A stretch of 64,000 bases of DNA from Kluyvera intermedia (GTDB taxonomy: Bacteria; Pseudomonadota; Gammaproteobacteria; Enterobacterales; Enterobacteriaceae). The position numbers were made by a program, and so were the translations under genes. The stretch covers positions 124,001 to 188,000 of the forward strand of contig NZ_CP139986.1 in the NCBI RefSeq assembly GCF_034424175.1. The letters are read 5' to 3'. The notes under the pieces are model-generated. The model ran no database searches. It was not told the DNA's origin and saw only the letters and a program-made list of their open reading frames with translations. Every line of letters begins with the position of its first letter. Position 1 is the stretch's first letter. Of the stretch, positions 17,107 to 25,901 are shown in pieces.

Positions 17107-17140
17107 AAAGGGCCAGATTAATCATCTGGCCCTTTTTTTT
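17107..17140. terminator. Bidirectional terminator, waa operon / waaL
   Basis: A 12-bp perfect stem (AAAGGGCCAGAT/ATCTGGCCCTTT, 17107-17118 with 17124-17135) is followed by a T tract to 17140. It separates the converging family-25 gene and waaL; the T tract overlaps the waaL stop. Confidence 0.9.
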
Positions 17141-18383
17141 AGTTCTGGGATTTGTTATTCATTAAAGAACACATCAGTACCAGCGTCAGTAACCATGCGA
17201 GTGGTATCGGGGTTGAGTATGTCAAAGTATCGCTTAAGCTAAACATCATCATGGCCACGACATAAGTATACATCAATGGGAAGTGTTGCTTATGGATATA
17301 AATAATGACAGCAAGCAGAAATAGAATGTTTAAGGTAACGCCTAACCAGCCAGTGGTGGATAACGTATCAATCAATTGATTGTGCAGGTGAACATTAAGA
17401 TAATGGCGTGCACCAGAGAGATCTTTATTATTAGCGATGATGCTTTTGATCTTCTCGTTACGTTCTTCTAATGGCTGCCCTATAACGTTATTATACGACG
17501 ACTCAAAACCCGTTTTATACATGGCAAAGCGTGCGCCAACGGATGTTTCTGAGTTATTGGCATTATATTTGATAATGTCCGCTGTTAAATCATTTACCCT
17601 TTTTACGATGGGTTTATGCAGTACGGAAGCAGACACGACAGCAAGTGCTAGAAATGCATAAATACACATTTTTTTCTGTTTGCTGCTATACCCCTGTACT
17701 TCTTTCCAGAAAATAAATGCAAAGAGAATCGGGTAGGTGATCATTCCTGCTCGTGTTGCTGTGGCAGAAATAGCAATGAAACTGGCAAATCCTATCAATA
17801 TGAGCAATGGTAACCTGTATTTATTGACCAGTGTTGATACGGTTATCAATGAATATAGGGAAATGAATGTGATAGTGTATGCAGCCGCTGGTGCACCAGG
17901 CCCATATGTCAGTGAGAGTATTGCTCTGGTATCATGGAGAATAAAATATTGGTAGCACGAGTAAACTATGTAGACAGCGATAACCAGTAACGAAATCGCC
18001 AAATGAGCATAGTTTGTTAGCTTTTTGAACTGCTCTCTTGCCGTTGAAATAACGGGGATGGTAAATGCTGAAAATATCCCAACGAGGCTCCAGTCGCGAT
18101 AGTTCATGTAAGCGCCGACATATTCAGAATCAGGGGTTTTATATATCCTGAACCACGCAAAATATAATACCGATAAAACAAGAAGACTGATTGCTATATA
18201 TATAGTATCAGACTTAAGGTACTTGCGTGGTGAAATGAAAATAACCAACAACGCCACTTCCCCGGCGATTCTCAAGGATTTCATTGCAAAATCTTGTTGA
18301 AAGGGAAGAAGTAATAATGCGAGGAAACACAATCCTGTAGTGATCGTGTAAAACACATTATCAGCAACTTTTTTGCTCATCAT
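17139..18383 (-). CDS. waaL: O-antigen ligase WaaL
   Basis: Polytopic inner-membrane enzyme that transfers O-antigen from undecaprenyl diphosphate to the completed lipid A-core in the periplasm. About 414 aa with ten to twelve hydrophobic helices. The large periplasmic loop shows SVGARFAMYKTGF and RHYLNVHLHNQLIDTLSTTG, matching the conserved arginine and histidine blocks of WaaL. The start is set at the ATG at 18383 (another lies at 18380), with GTGGA about 10 nt upstream; the frame itself opens with that GTG at 18398. It is AT-rich and strongly diverged from K-12 WaaL, as expected when the ligase matches the outer core. It lies 27 nt after waaC. Confidence 0.88.
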   Translation of the reverse strand: MMSKKVADNVFYTITTGLCFLALLLLPFQQDFAMKSLRIAGEVALLVIFISPRKYLKSDTIYIAISLLVLSVLYFAWFRIYKTPDSEYVGAYMNYRDWSLVGIFSAFTIPVISTAREQFKKLTNYAHLAISLLVIAVYIVYSCYQYFILHDTRAILSLTYGPGAPAAAYTITFISLYSLITVSTLVNKYRLPLLILIGFASFIAISATATRAGMITYPILFAFIFWKEVQGYSSKQKKMCIYAFLALAVVSASVLHKPIVKRVNDLTADIIKYNANNSETSVGARFAMYKTGFESSYNNVIGQPLEERNEKIKSIIANNKDLSGARHYLNVHLHNQLIDTLSTTGWLGVTLNILFLLAVIIYIHKQHFPLMYTYVVAMMMFSLSDTLTYSTPIPLAWLLTLVLMCSLMNNKSQN

Positions 18384-18410
18384 ATAATAAAATTCCACAA
18401 TATATTTAAG

Positions 18411-19388
18411 TTAAGATATTGATTGATTTAGTATTTTTTTGATAAAAGGCCAGACCTCTTTTGCAGAAAGATCGGTAAGATTGTGAGAAGTGGAGCAACA
18501 TGCTTCCTGATTCTTCCCATAACCGCCAATCAATCCTGGGTCTGTTGGCCCATACAGCGTCATATTCGGACGATCCAGGGCGGCGGTCAGGTGACTTAGC
18601 CCGGTATCGACTGAAATAACAAACTTTGCCCCTGCCAGCATATGCGCCACTTCTTCAAGACTCAGGCGCGGCAGAACCTCCACGTAATCAAACCCTTGTG
18701 CCAATCGCTTCGCTCTGGCTTCTTCATGAGGCGCGCCCCATGGCAATTTGATGCGTAGCCCTTCCTCTTTCAGCAGCCCAATCAATTCGCGCCAATGCAC
18801 TTCTGGCCAATGCTTGTCATCACGCGTTGTCGCATGTAAGAAGACGCAGTAAGGCATTCCGTCTGACGTGAGAGAGCGCTGGAAATGCTGCGCAATTGCA
18901 TAGTCACCCTGAGATTCCGGTTTCGCATACCCCAGACTTTTAGCGAACAGTTCGCGCGTGCGTTCGACGGCATGCTGTTGCCTGGCGATATGGTGACGAC
19001 GGTTGTAAAACAGGCTTGCTAGTGGCTCACGCGCCGTCTGCCAGTCCATCCCATGCTTGATGCCGTGCGCTAGACGGGTGACCAGCGCGGCACTTTTCAC
19101 CAGACCCTGAGCATCGATGATGACGTCATAATTTTCCGCCTGCACCGCATCACGAAACGCTTTTCGCTCAACCTTAATGGGGGCGGAAAACCACGCTTTA
19201 CGCCAGCGACGAATCGCTACAGGGATGACGCGATCCACGGCTTCATGCCAGGAAGGAATTTGCGCGAAGCCTTCTTCAACGACCCAATCAAAACGGATGC
19301 CTGGAATGGCCCGCATCGCGTCAGTTAACGCTGGCAGCGTGTGCAAGACATCACCCATTGAAGAGGTTTTAACAATCAGAACCCGCAT
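18411..19388 (-). CDS. waaC: LPS heptosyltransferase I
   Basis: Adds the first heptose to Kdo in the inner core, using ADP-L-glycero-D-manno-heptose. GT9 family, 325 aa. It starts MRVLIVKTSSMGDVLHTLPAL with the catalytic Asp of MGDVLH at position 13. The C-terminal donor site contains FVISVDTGLSHLTAALDRP. It is the third gene of the conserved rfaD-waaF-waaC-waaL order, 3 nt after waaF. Confidence 0.96.
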   Translation of the reverse strand: MRVLIVKTSSMGDVLHTLPALTDAMRAIPGIRFDWVVEEGFAQIPSWHEAVDRVIPVAIRRWRKAWFSAPIKVERKAFRDAVQAENYDVIIDAQGLVKSAALVTRLAHGIKHGMDWQTAREPLASLFYNRRHHIARQQHAVERTRELFAKSLGYAKPESQGDYAIAQHFQRSLTSDGMPYCVFLHATTRDDKHWPEVHWRELIGLLKEEGLRIKLPWGAPHEEARAKRLAQGFDYVEVLPRLSLEEVAHMLAGAKFVISVDTGLSHLTAALDRPNMTLYGPTDPGLIGGYGKNQEACCSTSHNLTDLSAKEVWPFIKKILNQSIS

Positions 19389-19391
19389 GCG

Positions 19392-20438
19392 TCAGTCTTC
19401 CTCGCCTGACAGCAGAGCATTGAGCTCTTCCAGCACGCGGGCTGGAGTGATGTCGATAAGGCTTTGATGATAGCCCTGCGCTGAATCGCCTTTACGCACC
19501 TTGAGGTAGCCGGTAATCAGACGAATCACGCGGGCCTTGTTTGACAGCGGCGGAGTAAAGTCCGGGCTGCTTGGGCCATATAGCGCCACCAGTGGACGGT
19601 TGAGCGCTGCGGCGACGTGCATAAGACCGGAGTCGTTGGTCACCACGGCTTTACACGCGGCAAGCAAGATAACTGCCTGTTCCAGCTGGGTTTCCCCGGC
19701 CAGATTACGGCACCAGACTTTTTGTTCGTCACTGAGCGAGGCGATAATTTCATTGCCCGCGTCGTTATCTTTGGCTGAGCCGAAAAGCACAATCTGATGA
19801 CCTTCGTCGATCAACTGCTTTGCAAGCGTCGCGTAGTGATAATGCGGCCAGCGTTTTGCCGGGCCGAATTCAGCGCCAGGGCAAAAGCCAATCATCGGGC
19901 GGTCGCTTGAGAGCGAGAAGGCGTTGCAGGTCAGTGATTTCTCACCTTCATGGACCTGTAGCTGAGGCCATAGCAGCGGCTGTGGCAGATCTTTGGCGCA
20001 ACGCATGACACCTTTATCGTAGGCCAGCGCCACGTAGCGCTCGACCATCAGCGGCCACGCGTCTTTGTCCAGCACGCGCGCATCGTTAAGCAGGCCATAA
20101 CGCATTTCACCGCGCCAGCCGGTACGCAGCGGAATGCCCGCGAAGAACGGCACCAGTGCTGATTTAAAAGAGTTTGGCAGGACATAGGCGCGATCATAGC
20201 GCCGCTCGCGCAGGCTATGACCAAGCTTGCGCCGTTCGCCAACTTCCAGCGCACCATGCCCAAGCGGCATGGCGATAGCTTCGTTGACTTCCGGCATTCG
20301 CGACAACAACGGACGGCACCACGCGGGTGCCATCACGTCGATTATCGCCTGGGGATAGCGCGCCTTGAGCGTGCGATAGAGACTTTGCGACATCATCATG
20401 TCGCCCACCCATGACGGGCCGACCACCAGTATTTTCAT
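19392..20438 (-). CDS. waaF: LPS heptosyltransferase II
   Basis: Adds the second heptose to heptose I of the inner core. GT9 family, 348 aa, starting MKILVVGPSWVGDMMMSQSL with the catalytic Asp in VGDMM. The C-terminal part has AVVTNDSGLMHVAAALNRPLVALYGPSSP, the ADP-heptose site. It is 9 nt downstream of rfaD and 3 nt upstream of waaC, in the operon that supplies and transfers heptose. Confidence 0.96.
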   Translation of the reverse strand: MKILVVGPSWVGDMMMSQSLYRTLKARYPQAIIDVMAPAWCRPLLSRMPEVNEAIAMPLGHGALEVGERRKLGHSLRERRYDRAYVLPNSFKSALVPFFAGIPLRTGWRGEMRYGLLNDARVLDKDAWPLMVERYVALAYDKGVMRCAKDLPQPLLWPQLQVHEGEKSLTCNAFSLSSDRPMIGFCPGAEFGPAKRWPHYHYATLAKQLIDEGHQIVLFGSAKDNDAGNEIIASLSDEQKVWCRNLAGETQLEQAVILLAACKAVVTNDSGLMHVAAALNRPLVALYGPSSPDFTPPLSNKARVIRLITGYLKVRKGDSAQGYHQSLIDITPARVLEELNALLSGEED

Positions 20439-20447
20439 GCTGACTTC

Positions 20448-21380
20448 TTACGCTTCGCGGTTCAACCAGGCCATATATTCCGTTACGCCTTCGGCGACGG
20501 TCTTGAACGGCTTATCGTAGCCAGCGGCACGCAGGTTGGTCAGATCGGCCTGCGTAAATGCCTGATAGCGGCCTTTCAGTTTATCCGGGAATGGAATGTA
20601 CTCAATGCTGCCTTTTTTGTGGAACGCCAGGGTTGCATCAGCCACCGCCTGGAAGGACTCAGCACGGCCGGTACCGAGGTTGAAGATACCGGAGACACCG
20701 TTTTCCCAGAACCACAGGTTCACGGCTGCTACATCGCCCACATAGACGAAATCACGCTTGAAGCTGTCGCTGCCCTCAAACAGTTTCGGGCTTTCGCCGT
20801 TGTTTAACTGGGTGTTCAGGTGGAAGGCCACGCTCGCCATGCTGCCTTTGTGGCCTTCACGCGGGCCATAGACGTTGAAGTAGCGGAAACCAACGATAGG
20901 GGAATCCACTTCCGGCATAATACGGCGGACATATTCGTCGAACAGGAATTTAGAGTAACCGTAGACGTTCAGCGGTTTTTCAAACTCGCGGGACTCGATA
21001 AAGTCGCTCGTGCGGCCGCCGTAGGTTGCGGCAGAAGAGGCGTACAGGAACGGAATTTCACGCTCCAGGCAGTAATGCAGCAGCTCTTTGGAGTACTGAT
21101 AGTTGTTATCCATCACATACTTACCGTCCCACTCGGTGGTGGAGGAGCAAGCACCTTCGTGGAAGACCGCTTCAATCTCACCGAACTCTTCACCGGCCAT
21201 AATCTGGATCAGAAAATCTTCTTTATCCATGTAATCGGAGATGTCCAGATCGACCAGGTTCACGAACTTGGTGCCGTCTTTCAGGTTATCCACCACCAGA
21301 ATGTCGGTGATGCCTTTGTCATTGAGCGCTTTCACGATGTTGCTGCCGATGAAGCCAGCACCGCCGGTAACGATGATCAT
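20448..21380 (-). CDS. rfaD: ADP-L-glycero-D-manno-heptose 6-epimerase
   Basis: Epimerises ADP-D-glycero-D-manno-heptose to the L-glycero form used by WaaC, WaaF and WaaQ. Short-chain dehydrogenase/reductase fold, 310 aa from MIIVTGGAGFIGSN. The NADP-binding GGAGFIG is at residues 6-12. The catalytic YxxxK is in YGYSKFLF (about 140-147). The frame extends 15 codons further upstream, but AAAGGTTA just before 21380 and the family length support this start. Also called hldD or waaD. In E. coli it is partly heat-shock controlled. Confidence 0.97.
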   Translation of the reverse strand: MIIVTGGAGFIGSNIVKALNDKGITDILVVDNLKDGTKFVNLVDLDISDYMDKEDFLIQIMAGEEFGEIEAVFHEGACSSTTEWDGKYVMDNNYQYSKELLHYCLEREIPFLYASSAATYGGRTSDFIESREFEKPLNVYGYSKFLFDEYVRRIMPEVDSPIVGFRYFNVYGPREGHKGSMASVAFHLNTQLNNGESPKLFEGSDSFKRDFVYVGDVAAVNLWFWENGVSGIFNLGTGRAESFQAVADATLAFHKKGSIEYIPFPDKLKGRYQAFTQADLTNLRAAGYDKPFKTVAEGVTEYMAWLNREA

Positions 21381-21596
21381 AACTGTAACCTTTGAATTGT
21401 GAGTGCCCCGGACTATCCCGGACACGAATGTCTATTATCATATCATCACATTGCCAGGGCTTCAGCCTTTCACCCTGCAGCGAACCCAAGCCACGTGATT
21501 TATGCTGCAAATAATTCATTCAGACATGCATCATCTCGTATCAGAGTATAGCTTTGGGTAATATGTTCCAAATTTTACCGAATCTGGAGAGTTGCA

Positions 21597-22793
21597 ATGC
21601 GTGGTGATTTCTACAAGCAGTTAACGAATGACCTGGAGACCGCTCGTGCGGAAGGTCTGTTCAAAGAAGAACGTATTATCACCTCCGCCCAGCAAGCGGA
21701 TATCACGGTGGGTGATGGTAGTCACGTTATCAACTTCTGCGCCAATAACTATCTTGGCCTGGCCAACCACCCTGAACTGATTAACGCCGCGAAAGCGGGC
21801 ATGGACAGCCACGGTTTTGGCATGGCGTCTGTACGTTTCATTTGCGGCACTCAAGACACCCACAAAGTGCTTGAGAAGAAGCTGGCTGGCTTCCTGGGTA
21901 TGGAAGATGCCATTCTGTATTCCTCCTGTTTCGACGCTAACGGCGGCCTGTTTGAAACCCTGCTGGGCGCAGAAGATGCCATCATTTCCGATGCGCTAAA
22001 TCATGCTTCCATCATCGATGGGGTACGTCTGTGCAAAGCAAAACGCTTGCGCTACGCCAATAATGATATGCAAGAACTGGAAGCTCGCCTGAAAGAAGCG
22101 CGCGAAGCTGGTGCGCGTCATGTGCTGATTGCCACCGACGGCGTTTTCTCAATGGACGGCGTGATTGCCAACCTCAAAGGCGTGTGCGATCTGGCAGACA
22201 AATATGATGCGCTGGTGATGGTCGATGACTCTCATGCCGTCGGCTTTGTGGGCGAAAACGGTCGTGGTTCTCATGAATACTGTGAAGTGATGGGGCGCGT
22301 AGACATCATCACCGGCACGCTGGGTAAAGCCCTGGGCGGCGCATCCGGTGGTTACACCGCCGCGCGTAAAGAGGTGGTGGAGTGGCTGCGTCAGCGTTCG
22401 CGCCCGTACCTATTCTCCAACTCCCTGGCACCGGCCATCGTTGCCGCCTCTATTAAAGTTCTTGAGATGGTGGAGTCAGGCGCTGAACTGCGCGACCAGC
22501 TGTGGGCTAACGCCCGTCTGTTCCGCGAAAAAATGAGTGCGGCAGGCTTCACTCTGGCCGGTGCCGATCACGCCATTATCCCGGTGATGCTGGGTGATGC
22601 GGTTATCGCGCAGAACTTCGCCCGTGAGCTGCAAAAAGAAGGGATCTACGTGACCGGGTTCTTCTTCCCGGTGGTACCAAAAGGTCAAGCGCGTATTCGC
22701 ACCCAGATGTCGGCGGCGCATACGACGGAACAAATTGAACGTGCGGTGGCAGCCTTTACCCGCATCGGTAAACAACTGGGCGTGATTGCCTAA
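21597..22793 (+). CDS. kbl: Glycine C-acetyltransferase (2-amino-3-ketobutyrate CoA ligase)
   Basis: PLP enzyme that cleaves 2-amino-3-oxobutyrate with CoA to glycine and acetyl-CoA, the second step of threonine breakdown. 398 aa, alpha-oxoamine synthase family. The PLP-binding lysine lies in ITGTLGKALGGASGG (about residue 244), and the Asp and His of the cofactor site in VMVDDSHAVGF (about 207-217). It is the first gene of kbl-tdh, 9 nt before tdh. It is divergent from rfaD across 216 nt; Lrp controls this operon in E. coli, but I did not assign sites. Confidence 0.97.
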   Translation: MRGDFYKQLTNDLETARAEGLFKEERIITSAQQADITVGDGSHVINFCANNYLGLANHPELINAAKAGMDSHGFGMASVRFICGTQDTHKVLEKKLAGFLGMEDAILYSSCFDANGGLFETLLGAEDAIISDALNHASIIDGVRLCKAKRLRYANNDMQELEARLKEAREAGARHVLIATDGVFSMDGVIANLKGVCDLADKYDALVMVDDSHAVGFVGENGRGSHEYCEVMGRVDIITGTLGKALGGASGGYTAARKEVVEWLRQRSRPYLFSNSLAPAIVAASIKVLEMVESGAELRDQLWANARLFREKMSAAGFTLAGADHAIIPVMLGDAVIAQNFARELQKEGIYVTGFFFPVVPKGQARIRTQMSAAHTTEQIERAVAAFTRIGKQLGVIA

Positions 22794-22802
22794 GGGTGTG
22801 AG

Positions 22803-23828
22803 ATGAAAGCGTTATCTAAACTGAAAGCGGAAGAAGGGATCTGGATGACCGATGTTCCTGAACCGGAACTCGGCCATAATGACCTGCTGATTAAGATCCG
22901 TAAGACCGCAATCTGTGGTACCGATGTGCATATCTATAACTGGGATGAATGGTCTCAGAAGACGATTCCTGTCCCAATGGTTGTGGGGCATGAATACGTT
23001 GGTGAAGTGGTCGGTATCGGCCAGGAAGTGCGTGGGTTCAAGATTGGTGACCGTGTTTCTGGTGAAGGTCATATTACCTGTGGGCATTGCCGTAACTGCC
23101 GTGCAGGCCGTACGCATCTGTGCCGCAATACCATCGGCGTGGGCGTAAACCGCCAGGGCTGTTTTGCTGAGCATTTGGTGATCCCAGCCTTTAACGCTTT
23201 CAAGATTCCGGACAACATCTCCGACGATCTGGCCTCTATTTTCGACCCGTTCGGCAATGCCGTTCACACAGCGCTCTCCTTCGATCTTGTGGGTGAAGAT
23301 GTGCTGGTCTCCGGCGCAGGTCCTATTGGCGTGATGGCGGCCGCAGTCGCTAAACACGTGGGCGCACGTAATGTCGTTATCACTGACGTTAACGAATACC
23401 GTCTGGAGCTGGCGCGCAAAATGGGCGTGACGCGTGCGGTAAACGTCTCGAAAGAAAACCTCAACGACGTGATGGCCGAACTGGGCATGACCGAAGGTTT
23501 CGATGTAGGCCTGGAAATGTCCGGCGCACCACCGGCGTTCCGTTCAATGCTCGATACCATGAACCACGGCGGCCGTATCGCAATGCTGGGGATTCCGCCA
23601 TCCGATATGTCCATCGACTGGACGAAAGTTATCTTTAAGGGTCTGTTTATTAAAGGTATCTATGGTCGTGAAATGTTCGAAACCTGGTATAAAATGGCAG
23701 CATTGATTCAGTCTGGTCTGGATCTGTCCCCAATTATCACCCACCGTTTCAGCATTGATGATTTCCAGAAGGGCTTTGACGCGATGCGTTCCGGTCAGTC
23801 CGGTAAAGTGATTCTGAGCTGGGATTAA
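22803..23828 (+). CDS. tdh: L-threonine 3-dehydrogenase
   Basis: Zinc- and NAD-dependent oxidation of threonine to 2-amino-3-oxobutyrate, the substrate of Kbl. 341 aa, medium-chain dehydrogenase family. The catalytic-zinc cysteine is in AICGTDVHIYNWDEW (Cys38). The structural zinc site is CGHCRNCRAGRTHLC (about 93-107). The Rossmann motif is GAGPIGVMAA (about 173-182). It ends at a strong terminator. Confidence 0.97.
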   Translation: MKALSKLKAEEGIWMTDVPEPELGHNDLLIKIRKTAICGTDVHIYNWDEWSQKTIPVPMVVGHEYVGEVVGIGQEVRGFKIGDRVSGEGHITCGHCRNCRAGRTHLCRNTIGVGVNRQGCFAEHLVIPAFNAFKIPDNISDDLASIFDPFGNAVHTALSFDLVGEDVLVSGAGPIGVMAAAVAKHVGARNVVITDVNEYRLELARKMGVTRAVNVSKENLNDVMAELGMTEGFDVGLEMSGAPPAFRSMLDTMNHGGRIAMLGIPPSDMSIDWTKVIFKGLFIKGIYGREMFETWYKMAALIQSGLDLSPIITHRFSIDDFQKGFDAMRSGQSGKVILSWD

Positions 23829-23883
23829 TCATATACACCTCATCCTTCAAGTGCCTCGATGCAACGTGAAGGGTTTTGTGTTT

Positions 23884-23916
23884 AAAAGGCCTGGAGAATG
23901 CGCCAGGCCTTTTATT
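23884..23916 (+). terminator. Terminator of kbl-tdh
   Basis: An 11-bp stem AAAAGGCCTGG/CCAGGCCTTTT (23884-23894 with 23903-23913) with an 8-nt loop is followed by ATTTTC. Confidence 0.85.
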
Positions 23917-23973
23917 TTCGCGACAATCTCTAGTAGGCTAGTGCCAGTTGAATTTTTACTGTAAAGGGCGAGT

Positions 23974-24924
23974 ATGACCAGCCAGACAATCGATGTGAGT
24001 GTCATTATTCCGGTTTATAACGGCGAAAAAAGCATTAAACAGATGGTTGACGATGTTTTAGCCGAGCAAAGAGTGTCATTGGAGTTAATCGTTATTGATG
24101 ACGGCTCGACGGATAATACGCTAAACATTCTCTCTTCTATTACCGACAGTCGGCTCAAAGTTCTTACTCAAAAAAACAGCGGCGTATATGTTGCTCGAAA
24201 TGCGGGACTGGCTGCGCATAACGGTAAATGGCTTATTCTTCTGGATGCGGATGATGAAATTCATCCGGATATGATTTACTCACGATTCTCTTTAGCTGAA
24301 CAAAACGACTGTGATGTACTGGTGGCGAATGGCATGTTTACCGCTGCACGTCAAAATCATCGTGGCCACCTTGTTCATTCACGACAAGTTTATAACCAGC
24401 CACAGCGCGGCTTTGAGTGGATTAACCATGCGGTGAAAGTGCGTGAATGGCCTCATTATATCTGGTTGCAGATTATTCGCTCAGAATACATCAAAAAGAA
24501 TAATATCGATTTCCATATTGGTAGCAGCCATAAAGATATTCTCTGGACAACCGAGTTGGCGCTGGCGAATGGGACGTTTTATATCGCGGAAACCGCTGAT
24601 TATTACTATATAAAAAATACCGAATCCATTACTAACCATACACGTTACTACGATCCTCGCGCCTACAGTTATATTGATATCATCAGTAAATTGATTGCTT
24701 ATGCAAAGCGAGAAGAATATGCGCCAGTACGCCGTTCATTGCTGATTCATGCGCTCAAAGAGAGTGGGCATTTCCTCGGTCTGTATCGCCGCAAAATACA
24801 AGACCGGACGGCAGTACGACAGAAGTTTAATGAAATGATTAGCCTTGTTGACCTGGCAAAAGGGGTTACCGATATGCACAGCGCCTGGTTCCTGTTCCGC
24901 CTGTGGCTAAAAATGCGGGCATAA
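23974..24924 (+). CDS. Family 2 glycosyltransferase (YibD/WaaH-like)
   Basis: A 316-aa GT2 enzyme. The N-terminal GT-A domain starts VSVIIPVYNGEKSI, with LIVIDDGSTDNT (about 39-50) and the DXD-type motif LLDADDEIHPDM (about 88-99). The conserved WTTELALANG block lies near 190-200. E. coli has waaH (yibD) at the same place, between tdh and yibQ; it adds glucuronic acid to heptose III under phosphate starvation. The proteins share block order, but the one here is shorter and quite different, so I infer a core-modifying transferase without naming the sugar. It has its own terminator, and no clear Pho box was found. Confidence 0.75.
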   Translation: MTSQTIDVSVIIPVYNGEKSIKQMVDDVLAEQRVSLELIVIDDGSTDNTLNILSSITDSRLKVLTQKNSGVYVARNAGLAAHNGKWLILLDADDEIHPDMIYSRFSLAEQNDCDVLVANGMFTAARQNHRGHLVHSRQVYNQPQRGFEWINHAVKVREWPHYIWLQIIRSEYIKKNNIDFHIGSSHKDILWTTELALANGTFYIAETADYYYIKNTESITNHTRYYDPRAYSYIDIISKLIAYAKREEYAPVRRSLLIHALKESGHFLGLYRRKIQDRTAVRQKFNEMISLVDLAKGVTDMHSAWFLFRLWLKMRA

Positions 24925-24940
24925 AGCCCGAAACAGAAAA

Positions 24941-24965
24941 AAACCGCGAGATCGCGGTTTTTTGC
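24941..24965. terminator. Bidirectional terminator
   Basis: A palindrome AAACCGCG/CGCGGTTT (24941-24948 with 24953-24960) has AGAT between the arms and A and T tracts on the two sides. It lies between the converging family-2 glycosyltransferase gene and yibQ. Confidence 0.85.
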
Positions 24966-24977
24966 TTTAGAGGCTGT

Positions 24978-25898
24978 CTACCACCCTTGCCACTGCAACT
25001 GCATATACTGCACCAGCGTGCTGTGAGTAATGCTCTCGCTTAGCACGTTGAAGAAGCGATTAGCGTAAACCGGCTCCAGCGGTTTCTTCGGTTTGCAGAG
25101 CTTCACGCCGCGGAACGGATTACGCGGTGCGGTGGGCTGAGTTTGTGGCGTATCGCGGCCTGGCCTTGAGGTATCGACCTGCGGCTCATTGAGCAGGCTG
25201 CTCGGGCGCACTAACGTGATATCTGGGGGCAGGTTATAAACCATCTGCTGAAGTACGCGCACGGTAGTCGGATGCGGGTGGCCGATGGCAATGGCCGAGC
25301 CGTTGCGTCTGGCAAGCGCAATAGCGCGATTAAACTGTACGCGGATATCCGCCTCATTTTGCGTGTCATCAAGGAACACGCGACGCTTAATCACCTTCAC
25401 ACCGGTACCGTTAGCTGCCCGCATTGCCTGGCTGTTACCGATGGTCATGCTGTCGAGAAAATAGAGATTGTAGCGGCCGAGCGCCTGCATCACCTTTTCC
25501 ATACCAGGTAGGCTGGAGGTCATCGCGCTGCCCATGTGGTTGTTCAGACCCACGGCATACGGCACTTTATCCACGGCTTCGCGAATAATCCGCTCGATTT
25601 CATCCTGGCTCATCTCTGGGCGCAATGTATCTTTTTCCAGCGGCTGCTTGCTGAGTGGCGCCATAGGTAGGTGGATGAGCACCTCGCGCCCGCTATTATG
25701 TGCCTTGGTGGCCATTTCGCGGGCGTGTGGCGCATTGGGTAAAACGGCGACGGAAATGGCAGACGGTAGCGCCAGCACCTGATTTTCCTGGTGCGGACGG
25801 TAACCAAAATCATCGATAACGATAGACAGTTTTCCGGCATAGCCTGGTGCAGCTAATGCCAGAGAACTCAGAAGAACGACCTGGCGAAATTGAAGCAA
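24978..25898 (-). CDS. yibQ: Divergent polysaccharide deacetylase family protein YibQ
   Basis: A 306-aa exported protein with an N-terminal signal peptide (about 1-21, VVLLSSLALAAPGYAG). The polysaccharide-deacetylase-like (DUF610) domain shows LSIVIDDFGYR (about 24-34), LIHLPMAP (about 74-81), LNNHMGSAM and AIAIGHPHPTTV (about 199-210). Asp and His residues stand where the metal site of such folds lies. The substrate is unknown. It is 3 nt downstream of envC in the gpmI-envC-yibQ order conserved in enterobacteria, which suggests an envelope function. Confidence 0.92.
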   Translation of the reverse strand: MLQFRQVVLLSSLALAAPGYAGKLSIVIDDFGYRPHQENQVLALPSAISVAVLPNAPHAREMATKAHNSGREVLIHLPMAPLSKQPLEKDTLRPEMSQDEIERIIREAVDKVPYAVGLNNHMGSAMTSSLPGMEKVMQALGRYNLYFLDSMTIGNSQAMRAANGTGVKVIKRRVFLDDTQNEADIRVQFNRAIALARRNGSAIAIGHPHPTTVRVLQQMVYNLPPDITLVRPSSLLNEPQVDTSRPGRDTPQTQPTAPRNPFRGVKLCKPKKPLEPVYANRFFNVLSESITHSTLVQYMQLQWQGW

Positions 25899-25901
25899 AA
25901 C

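Noticed and set aside
23840..23880. Imperfect inverted repeat CCTTCA...TGAAGG after tdh
   Set aside because: Several mismatches in the inner arm and a clear terminator just downstream; too weak to report as a feature.
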